Part shown: positions 17,085-26,997 of the stretch, in pieces
Position numbering within the stretch: the first letter of the stretch is position 1
Layout: each line of letters begins with the position of its first letter
NCBI GenBank assembly: GCA_038209965.1
Contig: JBBQXF010000004.1
Location: forward strand, 1 to 64,000
Length of the DNA stretch: 64,000 nucleotides
Origin: JALONO01 sp038209965
GTDB lineage: Bacteria; Bacteroidota; Bacteroidia; Cytophagales; Thermoflexibacteraceae
Direction: 5' to 3'
The notes under the pieces: model-generated
What the model was told of the DNA's origin: nothing
Seen by the model: only the letters and a program-made list of their open reading frames with translations
Database searches by the model: none
Translations under genes and position numbers: made by a program

Positions 17085-17121
17085 AAAAAACCCTTGCTGC
17101 GGTCGGCGGCAAAGGTTTTTT
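17085..17121. terminator. Bidirectional rho-independent terminator between yraN and rpoD
   Basis: AAAAAACCCTTGCTGC (17085-17100) and GCGGCAAAGGTTTTTT (17106-17121) form a long stem (one mismatch, one wobble) with a 5-base loop. A/T tracts on both sides serve both convergent genes. Confidence 0.85.
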
Positions 17122-17139
17122 GTGAACTGGCGGGCTGAT

Positions 17140-18009
17140 TTAGCCCAAATATTCGGCCAGTTGCCCGGCTTTGGATGATTGGCGCAATTTTTTGAGGGCC
17201 TTTTCCTTGATCTGGCGTACCCGCTCGCGGGTAGTGCCCATGATCTCCCCGATTTGATCCAAAGTCATGGGCGACTCGATGGCAATCCCAAAGAACAAAC
17301 GGAGAATTTTCTTCTCACGCTCGCTTAAGATCGACAGGGCGCGGTCAGTTTCAATGCTCAACGATTCGATGTATTCTACCTGCTTGTCAGTACTGGCAAT
17401 GGTATCATCGGCCATCACGTCGAGCAGTGATCCGCCGTCTTCGTTGTCGAAGGGGGCGTCAACCGATACTTGGCGGACCGAAGTGGTCATAATGCCTTTA
17501 ATTTCTTTGAGTTCCATGTCCAAAATTTCGGCCAGTTCCTCTGGGGTTGGTTCGCGTTCAAAATGCTGCTCCCATTCGCCGGTCGCAGTTTTGAGTTTGT
17601 TCAGGGCATTAGTCTTGTTGGCGGGGAGGCGCACTATCCGCCCGTTTTCAGCAATGGCCTGCATGATCGACTGCCTGATCCACCATACCGCATAGGAGAT
17701 GAACTTAAATCCCCTGGTCTCGTCAAATTTTTGGGCCGCTTTGATCAGCCCGAGATTGCCTTCGTTGATGAGGTCGTTGAGCGGCATGTGGCCGTTCTGG
17801 TATTGTTTAGCCACCGAGACCACAAAGCGGAGGTTGGCCTTGGTCAACTTGTCCAAGGCTTGTTTGTCGCCTGAGCGGATCCTGCGGGCCAACTCCACTT
17901 CTTCGTCGACGCTCAGCATCTCAATCCGGCTAATTTCGGTGAAATACTTTTCCAGCGTGGCACTCTCCCGACGGTCGGTAATAGTGTTGGTGATCTTTAA
18001 TTGGCGCAT
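17140..18009 (-). CDS. rpoD: Primary RNA polymerase sigma factor (sigma-70 group 1)
   Basis: 289 residues, ATG at 18009 (MRQLKITNTITDRRES). There is no region 1.1, as usual for the short Bacteroidota primary sigma. Region 1.2 (ESATLEKYFTEI), region 2 (LINEGNLGLIKAAQKFDETRGFKFISYAVWWIRQSIMQAI), region 3 (LPANKTNALNKLKT) and region 4 with its helix-turn-helix (MTLDQIGEIMGTTRERVRQIKEKALKKLR) are complete. It recognises the TTTG / TAnnTTTG promoters seen elsewhere in this window. Confidence 0.96.
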   Translation of the reverse strand: MRQLKITNTITDRRESATLEKYFTEISRIEMLSVDEEVELARRIRSGDKQALDKLTKANLRFVVSVAKQYQNGHMPLNDLINEGNLGLIKAAQKFDETRGFKFISYAVWWIRQSIMQAIAENGRIVRLPANKTNALNKLKTATGEWEQHFEREPTPEELAEILDMELKEIKGIMTTSVRQVSVDAPFDNEDGGSLLDVMADDTIASTDKQVEYIESLSIETDRALSILSEREKKILRLFFGIAIESPMTLDQIGEIMGTTRERVRQIKEKALKKLRQSSKAGQLAEYLG

Positions 18010-18263
18010 CGTAGAATACTTGTTTTATAAGAACTTGTTTTTGAATATTTTATTTCATGCGGGGCACAAAATGGCAAAGGTTGTACTTGGCTGTGTTTTT
18101 TTACCTTTGTTCAAAAAGGTGCGTTGATTGCGGCCGCAAAATTACAAAATGTACCCCATACAATTCAAGTAATATTAAAAAAAAATAGTTCCAATTGCCA
18201 ATTGTTTTTGGACTTCCGGTTGCTTATCGTCTATTACGTTGCTCTCTGCCCAGACCATTCGGT

Positions 18264-20462
18264 TTATTTATCGGTAAACTCGCGGATAATTAGGACGGAG
18301 GGAGTTTCGGCAGCCCAATCTCCGTCTGACTCGGAGACCAGCTCCCACCCGGTGAGGCTGACCAACAACAAATCAAATTCAATTGGCGAAATTATTTGCA
18401 AATCAGGGTTCACATCGAGATGAATTGAACATGATTGAAAAAAGTTGTTTTGCGAAGGCATTTTTTCTACTAAACGTGCAAAATCCAAAATTGTTAGGTT
18501 CACCGCCGTATTTTCCGCAAACCGCTGGGCATATTGGAGCAAGAACAAATCCGACTCTTGTTTGATCAAGACCAACATCCGGTCCAACGTTTCAAAATCG
18601 CGCTCGATGAACACGCCCACATCGGCGTGGATCTCTCGCAAGAAGCTTTGAACCAGTCCCCCGGTTTTGACCGCCGAAAACAGGGACTTGGCCCCACCGA
18701 CCAAGAGCAGGTTGAAATTTCCCTCTTCCATGGTGTCTTTCACTTCCCAAAACACGTCGTCCGAGGCGCGGTACTTGGTTGTCAGCGAGAAGCCCAGCTC
18801 GTCGGCGGTTTCTTGGATCGGATCGAAGCTTTCTTGTTCAAACAACTGCGCATCAAAGGGGTTCACTTGCGAGTTGGGGGTGATGTGCAGGGCAGTAACG
18901 GCAAAATTTTGGGCAGTTTTGAGGCCCATTTGAGTGGCCAGGGCCAGTAATACCCCCCCCATTTTGGGTTGGCCGAAGGAAATGAGCACCCGGTACACAT
19001 TGGGCTGAAAGAGGGGCGGCGAACTGGCCAATGGGTTGGAGGGCATGGTGGGAGTGGGCTGTAGCTGGTCGGACACATACTCGATCAGATCCAAGGCGGG
19101 GCCGGTCATTACCGTGGTGCCGATGGCCATCAGTACCATCATGGCAAATACTTCGGGCGACAAGACGCCCAAATCAAAACCGATGTTGAGCACCACCAGC
19201 TCCATCAGCCCGCGCGTATTCATGAGCGCCCCGATGGTCAGGCTGTCTTTCCACGATTGGCCCACGATGCGCGCCGCCACCGTACTGCCCACAAACTTCC
19301 CCGTGACGGCCACCAAAATGATCAGGCCACAGACCAGCCACAGTTGGCTGGTGTTGAGCAGGCCGATCTGGGTGCGCAACCCAGTGATCACAAAAAACAG
19401 GGGGAGCAACATTACCATGCTCACGTCTTCAATTTTTTCGGCCAAAATTTCCTTGAAGCGCAAGTTTTGGGGAATGATGGCCCCGGCTAGAAATGCGCCA
19501 AAAAGTGCATGAATTCCGATTATTTCGGCAATAAAGGCGGAAATGAGCAACAATAAAAAAATAAAAGCGATAACCGTTTTATTAAAACTTTCTTTGGAAG
19601 CATACACCCCGGCCAGTTTGACCAAAAAGGGGCGCACCACATAGATCATGAGCGAAACATAGGCGGCCGAAAGGGCAATGACAAACAGGGCGTTGGCGGC
19701 GGTCCCAGCCTTGACTATGGCAATTACCGCCGCCAGCAGGCACCACGCCGTGATGTCGTCGGCGGCGGCACAGGTGATGGCCATTGCCCCAATGGTGGTT
19801 TTGGTCATGCCGCGCTCCTGTACGATGCGGGCCAGCACCGGAAACGCTGTGATGCTCATGGCAATGCCCATGAACAAGCCAAAAGCTAGAAATGAAACAT
19901 CGGCGGGGGCAAATTCCCGGTAAAGATAATAGGCCAGGCCCACACCCAGAAAATATGGGAACAATATACTGGCGTGGCTAATGATGACTGCCGCTTGGGC
20001 TTGCTTGCGCAGGATGGTCACGTCGAGTTCCATGCCGATGATGAACATAAACAAGATCAAGCCCAACTGGCTCAAAGCTTGTAAGTTGCCCAAAGAATTT
20101 TGGGGGAACAAAAAAAGTGAGATGTCGGGAAAGAAAATCCCGACCAGCGATGGGCCGAGGATAATCCCAGCCAATATTTCGCCAATAACTGTTGGCTGGC
20201 CCAGCCGAGTGGCCAAAATACCCATCAAACGGGCAAAAAACACAATGACCACAATCTGCAAGATGAGCAAGGCTACCGGATGGTGCAGGTTGTACGATAA
20301 ATCGGCCAAGAAACCCTGCCAGAGATTGCCTACTGGTACTTCTGGTACTGGGTTGAGGATTGATTTGCGTCCTTCCAACAAAGCGCCCTGCTGGAAAACA
20401 TACCAGATCAATAGCGTGAAAACAACTACCGCCAATAAATAGAAAATCAAATTTTTGCGCAT
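18264..20462 (-). CDS. CPA2-family cation/proton antiporter with cytosolic C-terminal domain
   Basis: 732 residues, ATG at 20462. One isolated N-terminal helix (about 5-25) is followed by about 12 membrane helices typical of KefB/NapA-type exchangers (ARLMGILATRLGQPTVIGEILAGIILGPSLVG at about 78-110). The conserved transport aspartates are in the CAAADDITAWCLLAA helix (about 231-245). The C-terminal 260 residues are soluble, with a universal-stress-like fold (VYRVLISFGQPKMGG, NLLLVGGAKSLF), probably regulatory. Exchanges Na+ or K+ for H+ across the inner membrane; ion specificity not determinable. Confidence 0.92.
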   Translation of the reverse strand: MRKNLIFYLLAVVVFTLLIWYVFQQGALLEGRKSILNPVPEVPVGNLWQGFLADLSYNLHHPVALLILQIVVIVFFARLMGILATRLGQPTVIGEILAGIILGPSLVGIFFPDISLFLFPQNSLGNLQALSQLGLILFMFIIGMELDVTILRKQAQAAVIISHASILFPYFLGVGLAYYLYREFAPADVSFLAFGLFMGIAMSITAFPVLARIVQERGMTKTTIGAMAITCAAADDITAWCLLAAVIAIVKAGTAANALFVIALSAAYVSLMIYVVRPFLVKLAGVYASKESFNKTVIAFIFLLLLISAFIAEIIGIHALFGAFLAGAIIPQNLRFKEILAEKIEDVSMVMLLPLFFVITGLRTQIGLLNTSQLWLVCGLIILVAVTGKFVGSTVAARIVGQSWKDSLTIGALMNTRGLMELVVLNIGFDLGVLSPEVFAMMVLMAIGTTVMTGPALDLIEYVSDQLQPTPTMPSNPLASSPPLFQPNVYRVLISFGQPKMGGVLLALATQMGLKTAQNFAVTALHITPNSQVNPFDAQLFEQESFDPIQETADELGFSLTTKYRASDDVFWEVKDTMEEGNFNLLLVGGAKSLFSAVKTGGLVQSFLREIHADVGVFIERDFETLDRMLVLIKQESDLFLLQYAQRFAENTAVNLTILDFARLVEKMPSQNNFFQSCSIHLDVNPDLQIISPIEFDLLLVSLTGWELVSESDGDWAAETPSVLIIREFTDK

Positions 20463-20729
20463 ATCAATCTGTGGGGATTCGTTTAGTTGTTTTAAGGGTT
20501 GGAATGGGCCAACATCTTACTTTAGCTGGGATATTGTTTGGCGGGTTCTGATGTTTGATCCTTGCTTATCCGCTAACCCAATCCAAATGTAGGCATAAGC
20601 ATAGCGAACTAGGGCGACAATCGACCTAAAGCGATGTAATTTTATCCATCCATTGATCCAAAATCAAATGTTGGGCAATCGCTGACATTTGATCGGCGGG
20701 CCAGTTAGCCCATGCTCCAAGCGACTAGG

Positions 20730-21941
20730 TCAGTCTTCACCCAACTCTTTGTTGAACAGGTTGGGGGCCACCGGGCGCGGCATTTCACCGGGGTTGAGCC
20801 AGCCCGAAGCCCGGGCCACCGCCAAGTTGCCGTGCTTTTGCTTGAGCTGGTCGATGGCCTGATAGAGCTTGGCTTGTTTGGCGGTATCTTCAAACAAATT
20901 GGCTTGGGGCTTGGCGTGGATCAAGTTGCTCACCCGCACCCCCACGAGGCGCACAGGCCGCTGGGCGTACAATTGGTCAAACAGGGCCACAGCCATTGCC
21001 ATCACTTTTTTGTCATCGGCGGTGTAGGGCAGGGAGGCTTGTTTGGTAAAAGTATCGAAACCGCCATAACGGATCTTAATGGTCACGCAGCCAGTGGTAA
21101 ACTTGTTTTTGCGGAGTTTGAACGCCACTTTTTCGGCCATGGCCCGGATGATGGTCTTGAGGTAGGCCAAGTCGGTAACATCGTGCTCGAAGGTGGTTTC
21201 TTTGGAGATCGATTTGCGCTCCGAAAATGGTTCAATGGGGGTTTCATCGATCCCATTGGCCCGTTGCCAGTAGCTCTCGCCCGATTTGCCAAAAAGCTGG
21301 CTCAAATGGGCCACGGGCATTTGTTGGAGGTCGCCCAAAGTGCGGATGCCAAGGGCGACCAACTGGCCCCCGGTCTTGCCCCCCAGTCCCGGCAGTTCGG
21401 TCACGGCCAATGGAGCCAAAAAAGCCCGCTCAGTGCCGTGAAGGACCAGGCGTTCGCCGTTGGGCTTGGCTTGGTTGGTGGCCACCTTGGCCACGGTCCG
21501 GCTCGAGGCCACGCCCATGGAAAGGGGCAGGCCAGTTTCGCGGGCCACTTGCTGGCGCAGGGCTTGGGCCCATTTCCAGGCACCGAAAAATTTGTCCATC
21601 CCGGTAATGTCCAAATAAAACTCGTCGATCGAGGCCTGTTCCACTAGCGGGGCTTGGCCAACCACCAGTTCGCGCACTTGGCCCGAATAATGGCTGTAAG
21701 CGGCCATGTCGCCGGGGATAAAAATAGCTTGCGGACAGAGTCGGCGGGCCTGTTTGCCGGGCATGGCCGAGTGTACCCCAAATTTTCGGGCCTCGTAGCT
21801 GCACGAAGCCACCACCCCACGGTCCTGATCGCTCCCGATCACCACAGGCTTGCCCACCAGCGATGGATCTTTGAGCCGCTCGACCGAGACGAAAAACGAA
21901 TCGAGATCCAAATGGACGATATGGCGCAATAGGGTTTCCAA
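20730..21941 (-). CDS. dinB: DNA polymerase IV (Y family)
   Basis: 403 residues. No ATG is available after the preceding in-frame stop, so translation starts at TTG 21941 (one base after the riboflavin synthase stop) or TTG 21929, which would give MRHIVHLDLDSFF, closer to the family. The catalytic acidic residues lie in HLDLDSFFVSVE and ASIDEFYLD. The YEARKFGVHSAMPGKQA finger motif and helix-hairpin-helix LPGLGGKTGGQLVALGI are present. The tail, APNLFNKELGED, may hold a clamp-binding motif. Error-prone translesion synthesis; apparently translationally coupled to the upstream gene. Confidence 0.93.
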   Translation of the reverse strand: METLLRHIVHLDLDSFFVSVERLKDPSLVGKPVVIGSDQDRGVVASCSYEARKFGVHSAMPGKQARRLCPQAIFIPGDMAAYSHYSGQVRELVVGQAPLVEQASIDEFYLDITGMDKFFGAWKWAQALRQQVARETGLPLSMGVASSRTVAKVATNQAKPNGERLVLHGTERAFLAPLAVTELPGLGGKTGGQLVALGIRTLGDLQQMPVAHLSQLFGKSGESYWQRANGIDETPIEPFSERKSISKETTFEHDVTDLAYLKTIIRAMAEKVAFKLRKNKFTTGCVTIKIRYGGFDTFTKQASLPYTADDKKVMAMAVALFDQLYAQRPVRLVGVRVSNLIHAKPQANLFEDTAKQAKLYQAIDQLKQKHGNLAVARASGWLNPGEMPRPVAPNLFNKELGED

Positions 21942-21942
21942 A

Positions 21943-22557
21943 TCAGGTCATTTTGGCCAATAACTGGGGCAATTGCCCGGCCAGCATCCGTTGTAAATAT
22001 TTGCCCAAAATATCAAATTCCAAGTTGACCAACTGCCCCACTTGCAAGTGTTTGAAGGTGGTATTGGCATAGGTGTAAGGGATAATGGCCACGCTGAACT
22101 TGCCCTCATGGGCACCGACCACGGTCAGGCTGGTGCCGTTGACGGTGATGGAGCCTTTCTCGACGGTAAAATTGCCCAGTGATGGATCATATTCAATGGT
22201 ATAGCGCCAGCTCCCATCCTCGTCGGCCACGTGGGTGCAAGTGCCCGTTTGATCCACGTGCCCCTGCACGAAATGGCCATCGAAACGGCCATTGGCGGGC
22301 ATGCAACGCTCCAAATTGACCTCGCTGCCCACTTGCCACGTGCCGAGGTTGGTTTTGGCCAAGGTTTCGTGGATGGCGGTGACGCTGTGCCCGCCATCTT
22401 CCACCGCCGTCACTGTGAGGCATACCCCGTTGTGGGCAATGCTCTGGTCCACTTTCAATTCATGCGAGATCGCGGATTGGATCAAAAACGTGACATTGGC
22501 GAGGGCCGGCTGGACAGCCACTATTTCACCCAAATTTTCAATAATACCAGTAAACAT
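21943..22557 (-). CDS. ribE: Riboflavin synthase alpha subunit
   Basis: 204 residues, ATG at 22557. Two tandem lumazine-binding repeats: MFTGIIENLGEIVAV with HNGVCLTVTAV (first), and GHFVQGHVDQTG with NGTSLTVVGAHEGKFSVAIIPYT (second). Dismutates 6,7-dimethyl-8-ribityllumazine to riboflavin in the cytoplasm. No other rib gene is nearby and no FMN riboswitch is visible upstream. Its stop is one base before the first possible dinB start codon. Confidence 0.96.
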   Translation of the reverse strand: MFTGIIENLGEIVAVQPALANVTFLIQSAISHELKVDQSIAHNGVCLTVTAVEDGGHSVTAIHETLAKTNLGTWQVGSEVNLERCMPANGRFDGHFVQGHVDQTGTCTHVADEDGSWRYTIEYDPSLGNFTVEKGSITVNGTSLTVVGAHEGKFSVAIIPYTYANTTFKHLQVGQLVNLEFDILGKYLQRMLAGQLPQLLAKMT

Positions 22558-22976
22558 AGCGGAAAAGTAGGCGGTTTGGGTTGGTTTTTACGTCAGTGAG
22601 TCAGCTGCCTGTTGGCACTTGCCTTGGACAAAATTACGCAAAATTTGGCGGAAGTCAATGGAGCATTCTGGCACCGAGGTAGGTCTTTGGCTAGGCCCTG
22701 CCTGAACCGCAATGTGATGAAAACGGACAGAGATGGGCGGATAACAAGTTTAAGCCAGTTTAGGCAATTGACTGGATTGACTGCCCAGAGTGATTGACCA
22801 AATTTCTCCCACCCGGGCCCCATGTTTTCTTCGTTACGCTGGTTAATGGCTACTCAATACAAGCAGCGAAGACTAACCTTATGCCCTGCCCAATTTCGGG
22901 ATGGTGAATCATTGCTTCTTGATCAATTTTGGCTAGAAGATTGCTAATCACTCGTATAAACTCATTTCTTTGCAAG
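22558..22976. other. Divergent intergenic region, no gene
   Basis: 419 bases between ribE (minus) and the unknown gene at 22977 (plus). No convincing coding frame on either strand. No clear TTTG/TAnnTTTG promoter or terminator stands out. Confidence 0.5.
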
Positions 22977-23519
22977 ATGGATAACTCAACTGAAGGTGTA
23001 ACGTTGTTGGCTGCTTTTGTAAACGACGTACTTAAAAATTATGAAGACAAGCGGCAGGACTACCAAGGCTTGTTCAATTTGACTAAGGGCCATGACCTAT
23101 CGAAGCCGACCATTTTGGTGCCCATGAAGCTTTACAACGACGCCTGCGGTTGGATAGAAACCAACTTGGGCAAGTTCAATTTGATCAGAATCGGCAGGAA
23201 TGTGGGCGAAACCGCCTATGAAGTGATGTTGACCAACAGAATGATCGATAATAAGTCAACTCCGCTGGATGTCATCAAAGCATTGGTCTTGGTGGCCCAA
23301 ACGGCCATTCAGGACCCCAAGCAAAGGGGATGGGAGATCATGGGCCATACCAACAAATCAGTTTCGCTCCGGCGCACCCAAACTTTTAATAGCAAATTGC
23401 AACTTGGGCTTTTGGACGGCCTCGTCCGAAAATCGGGGGCGACCGGGGTACGGGTGGAGTTTGCCAAGGAAATCGAGCTCGGCTCTGAGTTTGACGAATA
23501 TATCATCCATTGGATCTAG
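22977..23519 (+). CDS. Conserved-looking soluble protein, function unknown
   Basis: 180 residues from ATG 22977; an earlier in-frame TTG at 22929 is less likely. Cytoplasmic, no signal peptide or TM helix. Mixed alpha/beta: helical first third (LLAAFVNDVLKNYEDKRQDY), central LIRIGRNVGETAYEVML, then NKSVSLRRTQTFNSKLQLGLLDGLVRKSG and a final beta segment ending EYIIHWI. The end (a small-molecule-domain-like block followed by Y-x-I-x-W) faintly recalls V4R/HNOB-type sensor domains, but I cannot assign it. Stand-alone gene. Confidence 0.7.
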   Translation: MDNSTEGVTLLAAFVNDVLKNYEDKRQDYQGLFNLTKGHDLSKPTILVPMKLYNDACGWIETNLGKFNLIRIGRNVGETAYEVMLTNRMIDNKSTPLDVIKALVLVAQTAIQDPKQRGWEIMGHTNKSVSLRRTQTFNSKLQLGLLDGLVRKSGATGVRVEFAKEIELGSEFDEYIIHWI

Positions 23520-24074
23520 GGCCAATATCGGTTGGGTGACATAAAGTGCCATTGCAGCCACCAATGGCCGCCCGTTGTCATCCTCTACTCCATTGTGGGT
23601 GATTAGCTACGCTGTTGTTGGTGTTAGTGAAGCGCACCAACAACAAAGCTACCCAACCAATCAAAACCTGCTCCAAATAATGAGTTAAAAAATCAAAATC
23701 TGTGATCAGTATGTCTGCCAGTGCAGGAACTGGGCCGCCAAGTCTCAAGGTCAGCCCCGAGGGGGTGTCATCCCTGCTCCACAGCAGGCGTGGCCCTGGG
23801 TGTGGCAAAAACATCGAGCCGCGAAACCCGGTTCGCCCAAGCTGGGCATCCTTGATCCAAAGGCTATTTTCAAAACCCGGTGGAACCTCAGGACGCAATA
23901 AAATTGGCCAAAAACGACCCGGATCTTTTTTTAACCCCCAATTTATCCCTGATTTTGTCCCAGAGGATATGATTAATGCGACTTAAATGGCAGCCATGTT
24001 GTTCATTGATTCGTTTTTTACAGTCGGGGAATCCCTTGTGGATGCCCCGACAGATGCCCCCCCAACCGTTTGTT
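23520..24074. other. Intergenic region, no confident gene
   Basis: 555 bases between the unknown gene and the M14 peptidase gene (convergent). It contains a perfect inverted repeat, GTTGTTGGTG (23614-23623) with CACCAACAAC (23635-23644), which may end transcription of the plus-strand gene though no T-tract follows. A minus-strand open frame at 23578-23898 has only a TTG start and no recognisable motif. Confidence 0.5.
23614..23644. repeat. Perfect 10-bp inverted repeat
   Basis: Arms at 23614-23623 and 23635-23644 with an 11-base loop, 94 bases past the stop of the gene ending at 23519. Stem-loop of unknown role. Confidence 0.55.
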
Positions 24075-26675
24075 TTATTCCTTTTCTTCCTGCCCGCTAT
24101 TCTCGAAACTGGGCACTGTAATGTTGTTGCCAAACAGGATCGCGTTGAAAAACAGTTTGTTGGTTCCGTACCAAATGCCCCGGAAATTGGGGTTGAAGGC
24201 AAAGAGCACCATCCGGCCATGGCCTTCCCCACTAACGATCAGGGCAGCAGAGTTGGCCACCCGCTTGAGGTTGTCCTTGGAAATATAACCACCGATCAAC
24301 GGGTTGGCGGGGTGCTGGCCAACGGTATTGTAGGGGCTTTCGCTCGGTTTGAGCAGCGTGAGGTTGTTGCGAAACATAGACACTTTGCGATCCGAAAAAC
24401 CAAACCCCAAAGGGTGCGTGATGTCCAGATCCATTTCAAAAATAGCCCCATTGACCGCCTTAACTCCTTCCACGTTGGCGGCGTTGTCATAATCCACGCG
24501 GTTGGGTTTCTTGTTCTTGGCCGTGTCGGGGGCCATGAGTTTTTCCTTGGTCAATCCCTGTTTGATGGCCCATTCGGTGGCAGTTTTGAAGGTGATGAGC
24601 GTGCCACCGGCATTCACCCAAGCCTTGATCCGATCGACGATCGGTTTGTCCAAACTGTATGTCCCGCTGACCATCACCAGGGTGGTATAGCGGTTCAAGT
24701 TGGCGCGGCCCAAGTTGGTCCATTCTATTTTGGTGATGGGCATCCCCACGCGGGTGTCGAGCAGGTGCCAGACTTCACCCGCTTCGTAGGCACTCACCCC
24801 TTGACCCACCAACATCAATACTTCGGGTTTTTTGAGCGTGCGGACTGCATTGCTGCCCAAGTCGATTCCACTCAGGGCCAGACTGCTGCCCACTGCCTGA
24901 ACCGGGATTCCAGCGGCTTGGCTCGTTTCTTTGACCAACCGAAACAAGGAATCCGGGGCTATTTTTTGCTGCTGAACCGGGATCACGATGGTGCCGTAGC
25001 CGTAGCTGCGGGCATTGCCCCCCAGCGAAAGGGAGAAGGGTTTGAAAGCGGTTTGGACAATGGCGCCGTGGTTTTGCAAGTGGTAAACAGCCTTGGCCGC
25101 GCTATAGTCGGCCCAGTCGATCACATACGCATAGGTTGACTGCTCCACTTGGGCTGGCGCGGCCACTTTTGGCACCGCCACTCGGGTTCCCTTGGCAAAC
25201 GGGGCGCGCAGCTCGGTATAGGGCAAGTTGAACGAATGGATGACCGACCACGCCGAGGCATCGTAAAATAAACTGTCGGAATAGTCAATGGCTTTTTCAA
25301 AAAAGGAACGCACCATGAGGTAGTTGGGCTGCTCGATCGGGACGAGATATGCCTTGCCCTTGTCGAACTTCTTGCCGCCTTGGCTGATGTTGTTGTCCAA
25401 TTCATACACCTCCACTTCGTGGGTCAGGCAAAGGTTGACCAAGGCATTGGTGCGGTTGGCATCGTTGGCCTCCCCAAAAACATAGGCTTTGATCGGGCTT
25501 TTCTTGGCTTGTTCGCCCGTGATCCGGTAAAAATCCCGGCGCAATTTGATCAATTCAGCCTTTTCGGCCAGTGAGGCACGCACAGTGGCCAAAGCAGCCT
25601 GAAATTGGTTGCGGATGGTGAACGCTAAAGTAAGGGGAATGGTGGTGGTCTCTTGCAAATGCCCCCGGGAGCTGGCCTGCTCAAACAAAAAACCCGCTCC
25701 GCCAAAGAAATTGGCATAACTGGAGCCATAACCGGGGTACAATTTGTCAAAAACTTCTTTGGTGAAGTACATGGAACCTATTTTGTTCATTGACTCCGCA
25801 AAATAACGGCCAAAGCGCGGATAAATGTTGTTGTAAAGTCCCTCGGGCACGATAGGGTTGTTGCTGGTCGGCTTGCCCGGATCAAAATAGAAAGTGCTGT
25901 TGGTGCCCATTTCGTGGTGATCCACCACTACGTAAGGCCGCCACTTGTGAAAAAATTTGACCCATGCCTCGCCTTCGGGGTGTACGGTCAAGAACCAGTC
26001 GCGGTTGGGGTCAAACCAATAGTGGTTCATGCGCCCACCCGGCCACACTTCGGTGTGCTCACGGTCGAGCGGGTCGGCCACGTAGGGGGTTCCTTTGTGC
26101 ATGTTGGCCCAGTTGTTAAAGCGGTCACGCCCGTCCGGGTTGAGTACTGGGTTGATGTTGACCACCATTTGGTTGAGCCAATTGAGGGTTTCTTCGCCCT
26201 CGGAAGCAACCAAATAATAGGCCGAGAGCAGAGTGGACTCGCCGCCGGAGGGCTCGTTGCCGTGCACGTTGGCCCCGATCTGGATCACCAGCGGCTCACC
26301 GTCGCCGGTGTTGGTGCTGCCGCGCTGGAGGTGGGCCTTGCGGATGTCTTCGATCCGGGCTTGGTTGGCGGGAGAGGTGATGGTGAGCACCACGATGGGC
26401 CGCCGCTCGTAGGTCTGGCCGATTACCTCAAACGTGGCCCGATCCGAGAGCCGATCCAGTTCTTTGTAATAGGCCACGGTCTGGTCGTAACGGGTGTGAT
26501 AGCTGCCCAACGGGTAACCCAAGAACTGCTCGGGGGTGGGGATGGCCGGATTGAACTTGCCCCCACCAGGATAAAAATAGCTGGCTTGGGCATTGGCCAA
26601 GGCTGGCAACCAGAGCAACCAAAAAAAGAGGGATCGGGAGAACCCGGTCGCATAACGGGAGAAAAATTGGGACAT
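24075..26675 (-). CDS. Secreted M14-family zinc carboxypeptidase with C-terminal GATase-like domain
   Basis: 866 residues, ATG at 26675, signal peptide ending ALANAQA. M14 domain at about 60-370: zinc ligands His138 and Glu141 (GANVHGNEPSGGE), substrate-binding NPDGRDR, third-ligand region VVDHHEMG, and candidate catalytic Glu in FLFEQASS. The C-terminal half contains a class I glutamine-amidotransferase-like fold (PEVLMLVGQGVSAYEAGEVWHLLDTR, then GTLITFKTATEWAI), as in other large Bacteroidota M14 proteins. Expected to be periplasmic or exported and to release C-terminal residues from peptides. Stands alone. Confidence 0.9.
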   Translation of the reverse strand: MSQFFSRYATGFSRSLFFWLLWLPALANAQASYFYPGGGKFNPAIPTPEQFLGYPLGSYHTRYDQTVAYYKELDRLSDRATFEVIGQTYERRPIVVLTITSPANQARIEDIRKAHLQRGSTNTGDGEPLVIQIGANVHGNEPSGGESTLLSAYYLVASEGEETLNWLNQMVVNINPVLNPDGRDRFNNWANMHKGTPYVADPLDREHTEVWPGGRMNHYWFDPNRDWFLTVHPEGEAWVKFFHKWRPYVVVDHHEMGTNSTFYFDPGKPTSNNPIVPEGLYNNIYPRFGRYFAESMNKIGSMYFTKEVFDKLYPGYGSSYANFFGGAGFLFEQASSRGHLQETTTIPLTLAFTIRNQFQAALATVRASLAEKAELIKLRRDFYRITGEQAKKSPIKAYVFGEANDANRTNALVNLCLTHEVEVYELDNNISQGGKKFDKGKAYLVPIEQPNYLMVRSFFEKAIDYSDSLFYDASAWSVIHSFNLPYTELRAPFAKGTRVAVPKVAAPAQVEQSTYAYVIDWADYSAAKAVYHLQNHGAIVQTAFKPFSLSLGGNARSYGYGTIVIPVQQQKIAPDSLFRLVKETSQAAGIPVQAVGSSLALSGIDLGSNAVRTLKKPEVLMLVGQGVSAYEAGEVWHLLDTRVGMPITKIEWTNLGRANLNRYTTLVMVSGTYSLDKPIVDRIKAWVNAGGTLITFKTATEWAIKQGLTKEKLMAPDTAKNKKPNRVDYDNAANVEGVKAVNGAIFEMDLDITHPLGFGFSDRKVSMFRNNLTLLKPSESPYNTVGQHPANPLIGGYISKDNLKRVANSAALIVSGEGHGRMVLFAFNPNFRGIWYGTNKLFFNAILFGNNITVPSFENSGQEEKE

Positions 26676-26997
26676 AATGGGTGAGATTGGGTTTTGGGTT
26701 TGATTTTGCGGCTAAAAGTAGCACAAATTGCTTGGTTGTGAGAGAGCAGGGGGTAAAAAAGTAGCTGAACAGGGAAAAAGCCGCCACTCATTGGTTGTTG
26801 GGCAGTAGTGCCACGCCTGGCCAGTGTTGTGCCCGACTCGCAACTTGGCAATGGTGCATAGAAGCGCACAAAGGTTGGTTGATGCCGGCCAGTTAAACCC
26901 GGCAATGCGCTTCTTCCCGACTAAATTGCCAAAAAAACCGCCCCCAACGACAGGGGCGGTTCAGGGTGTAAATAAATCAACGCAAATTTACGGTTAA
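26676..26997. other. Intergenic region between ftsZ and the peptidase gene
   Basis: 322 bases, no gene. It contains the ftsZ terminator (26931-26961). Two TACTTTT words on the minus strand upstream of the peptidase gene could be -7 elements, but I cannot fix a promoter. Confidence 0.5.
26931..26961 (-). terminator. Rho-independent terminator downstream of ftsZ
   Basis: On the minus strand AACCGCCCC, an 8-base loop and GGGGCGGTT are followed by a run of T. It closes the dcw cluster 37 bases past the ftsZ stop. Confidence 0.88.
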
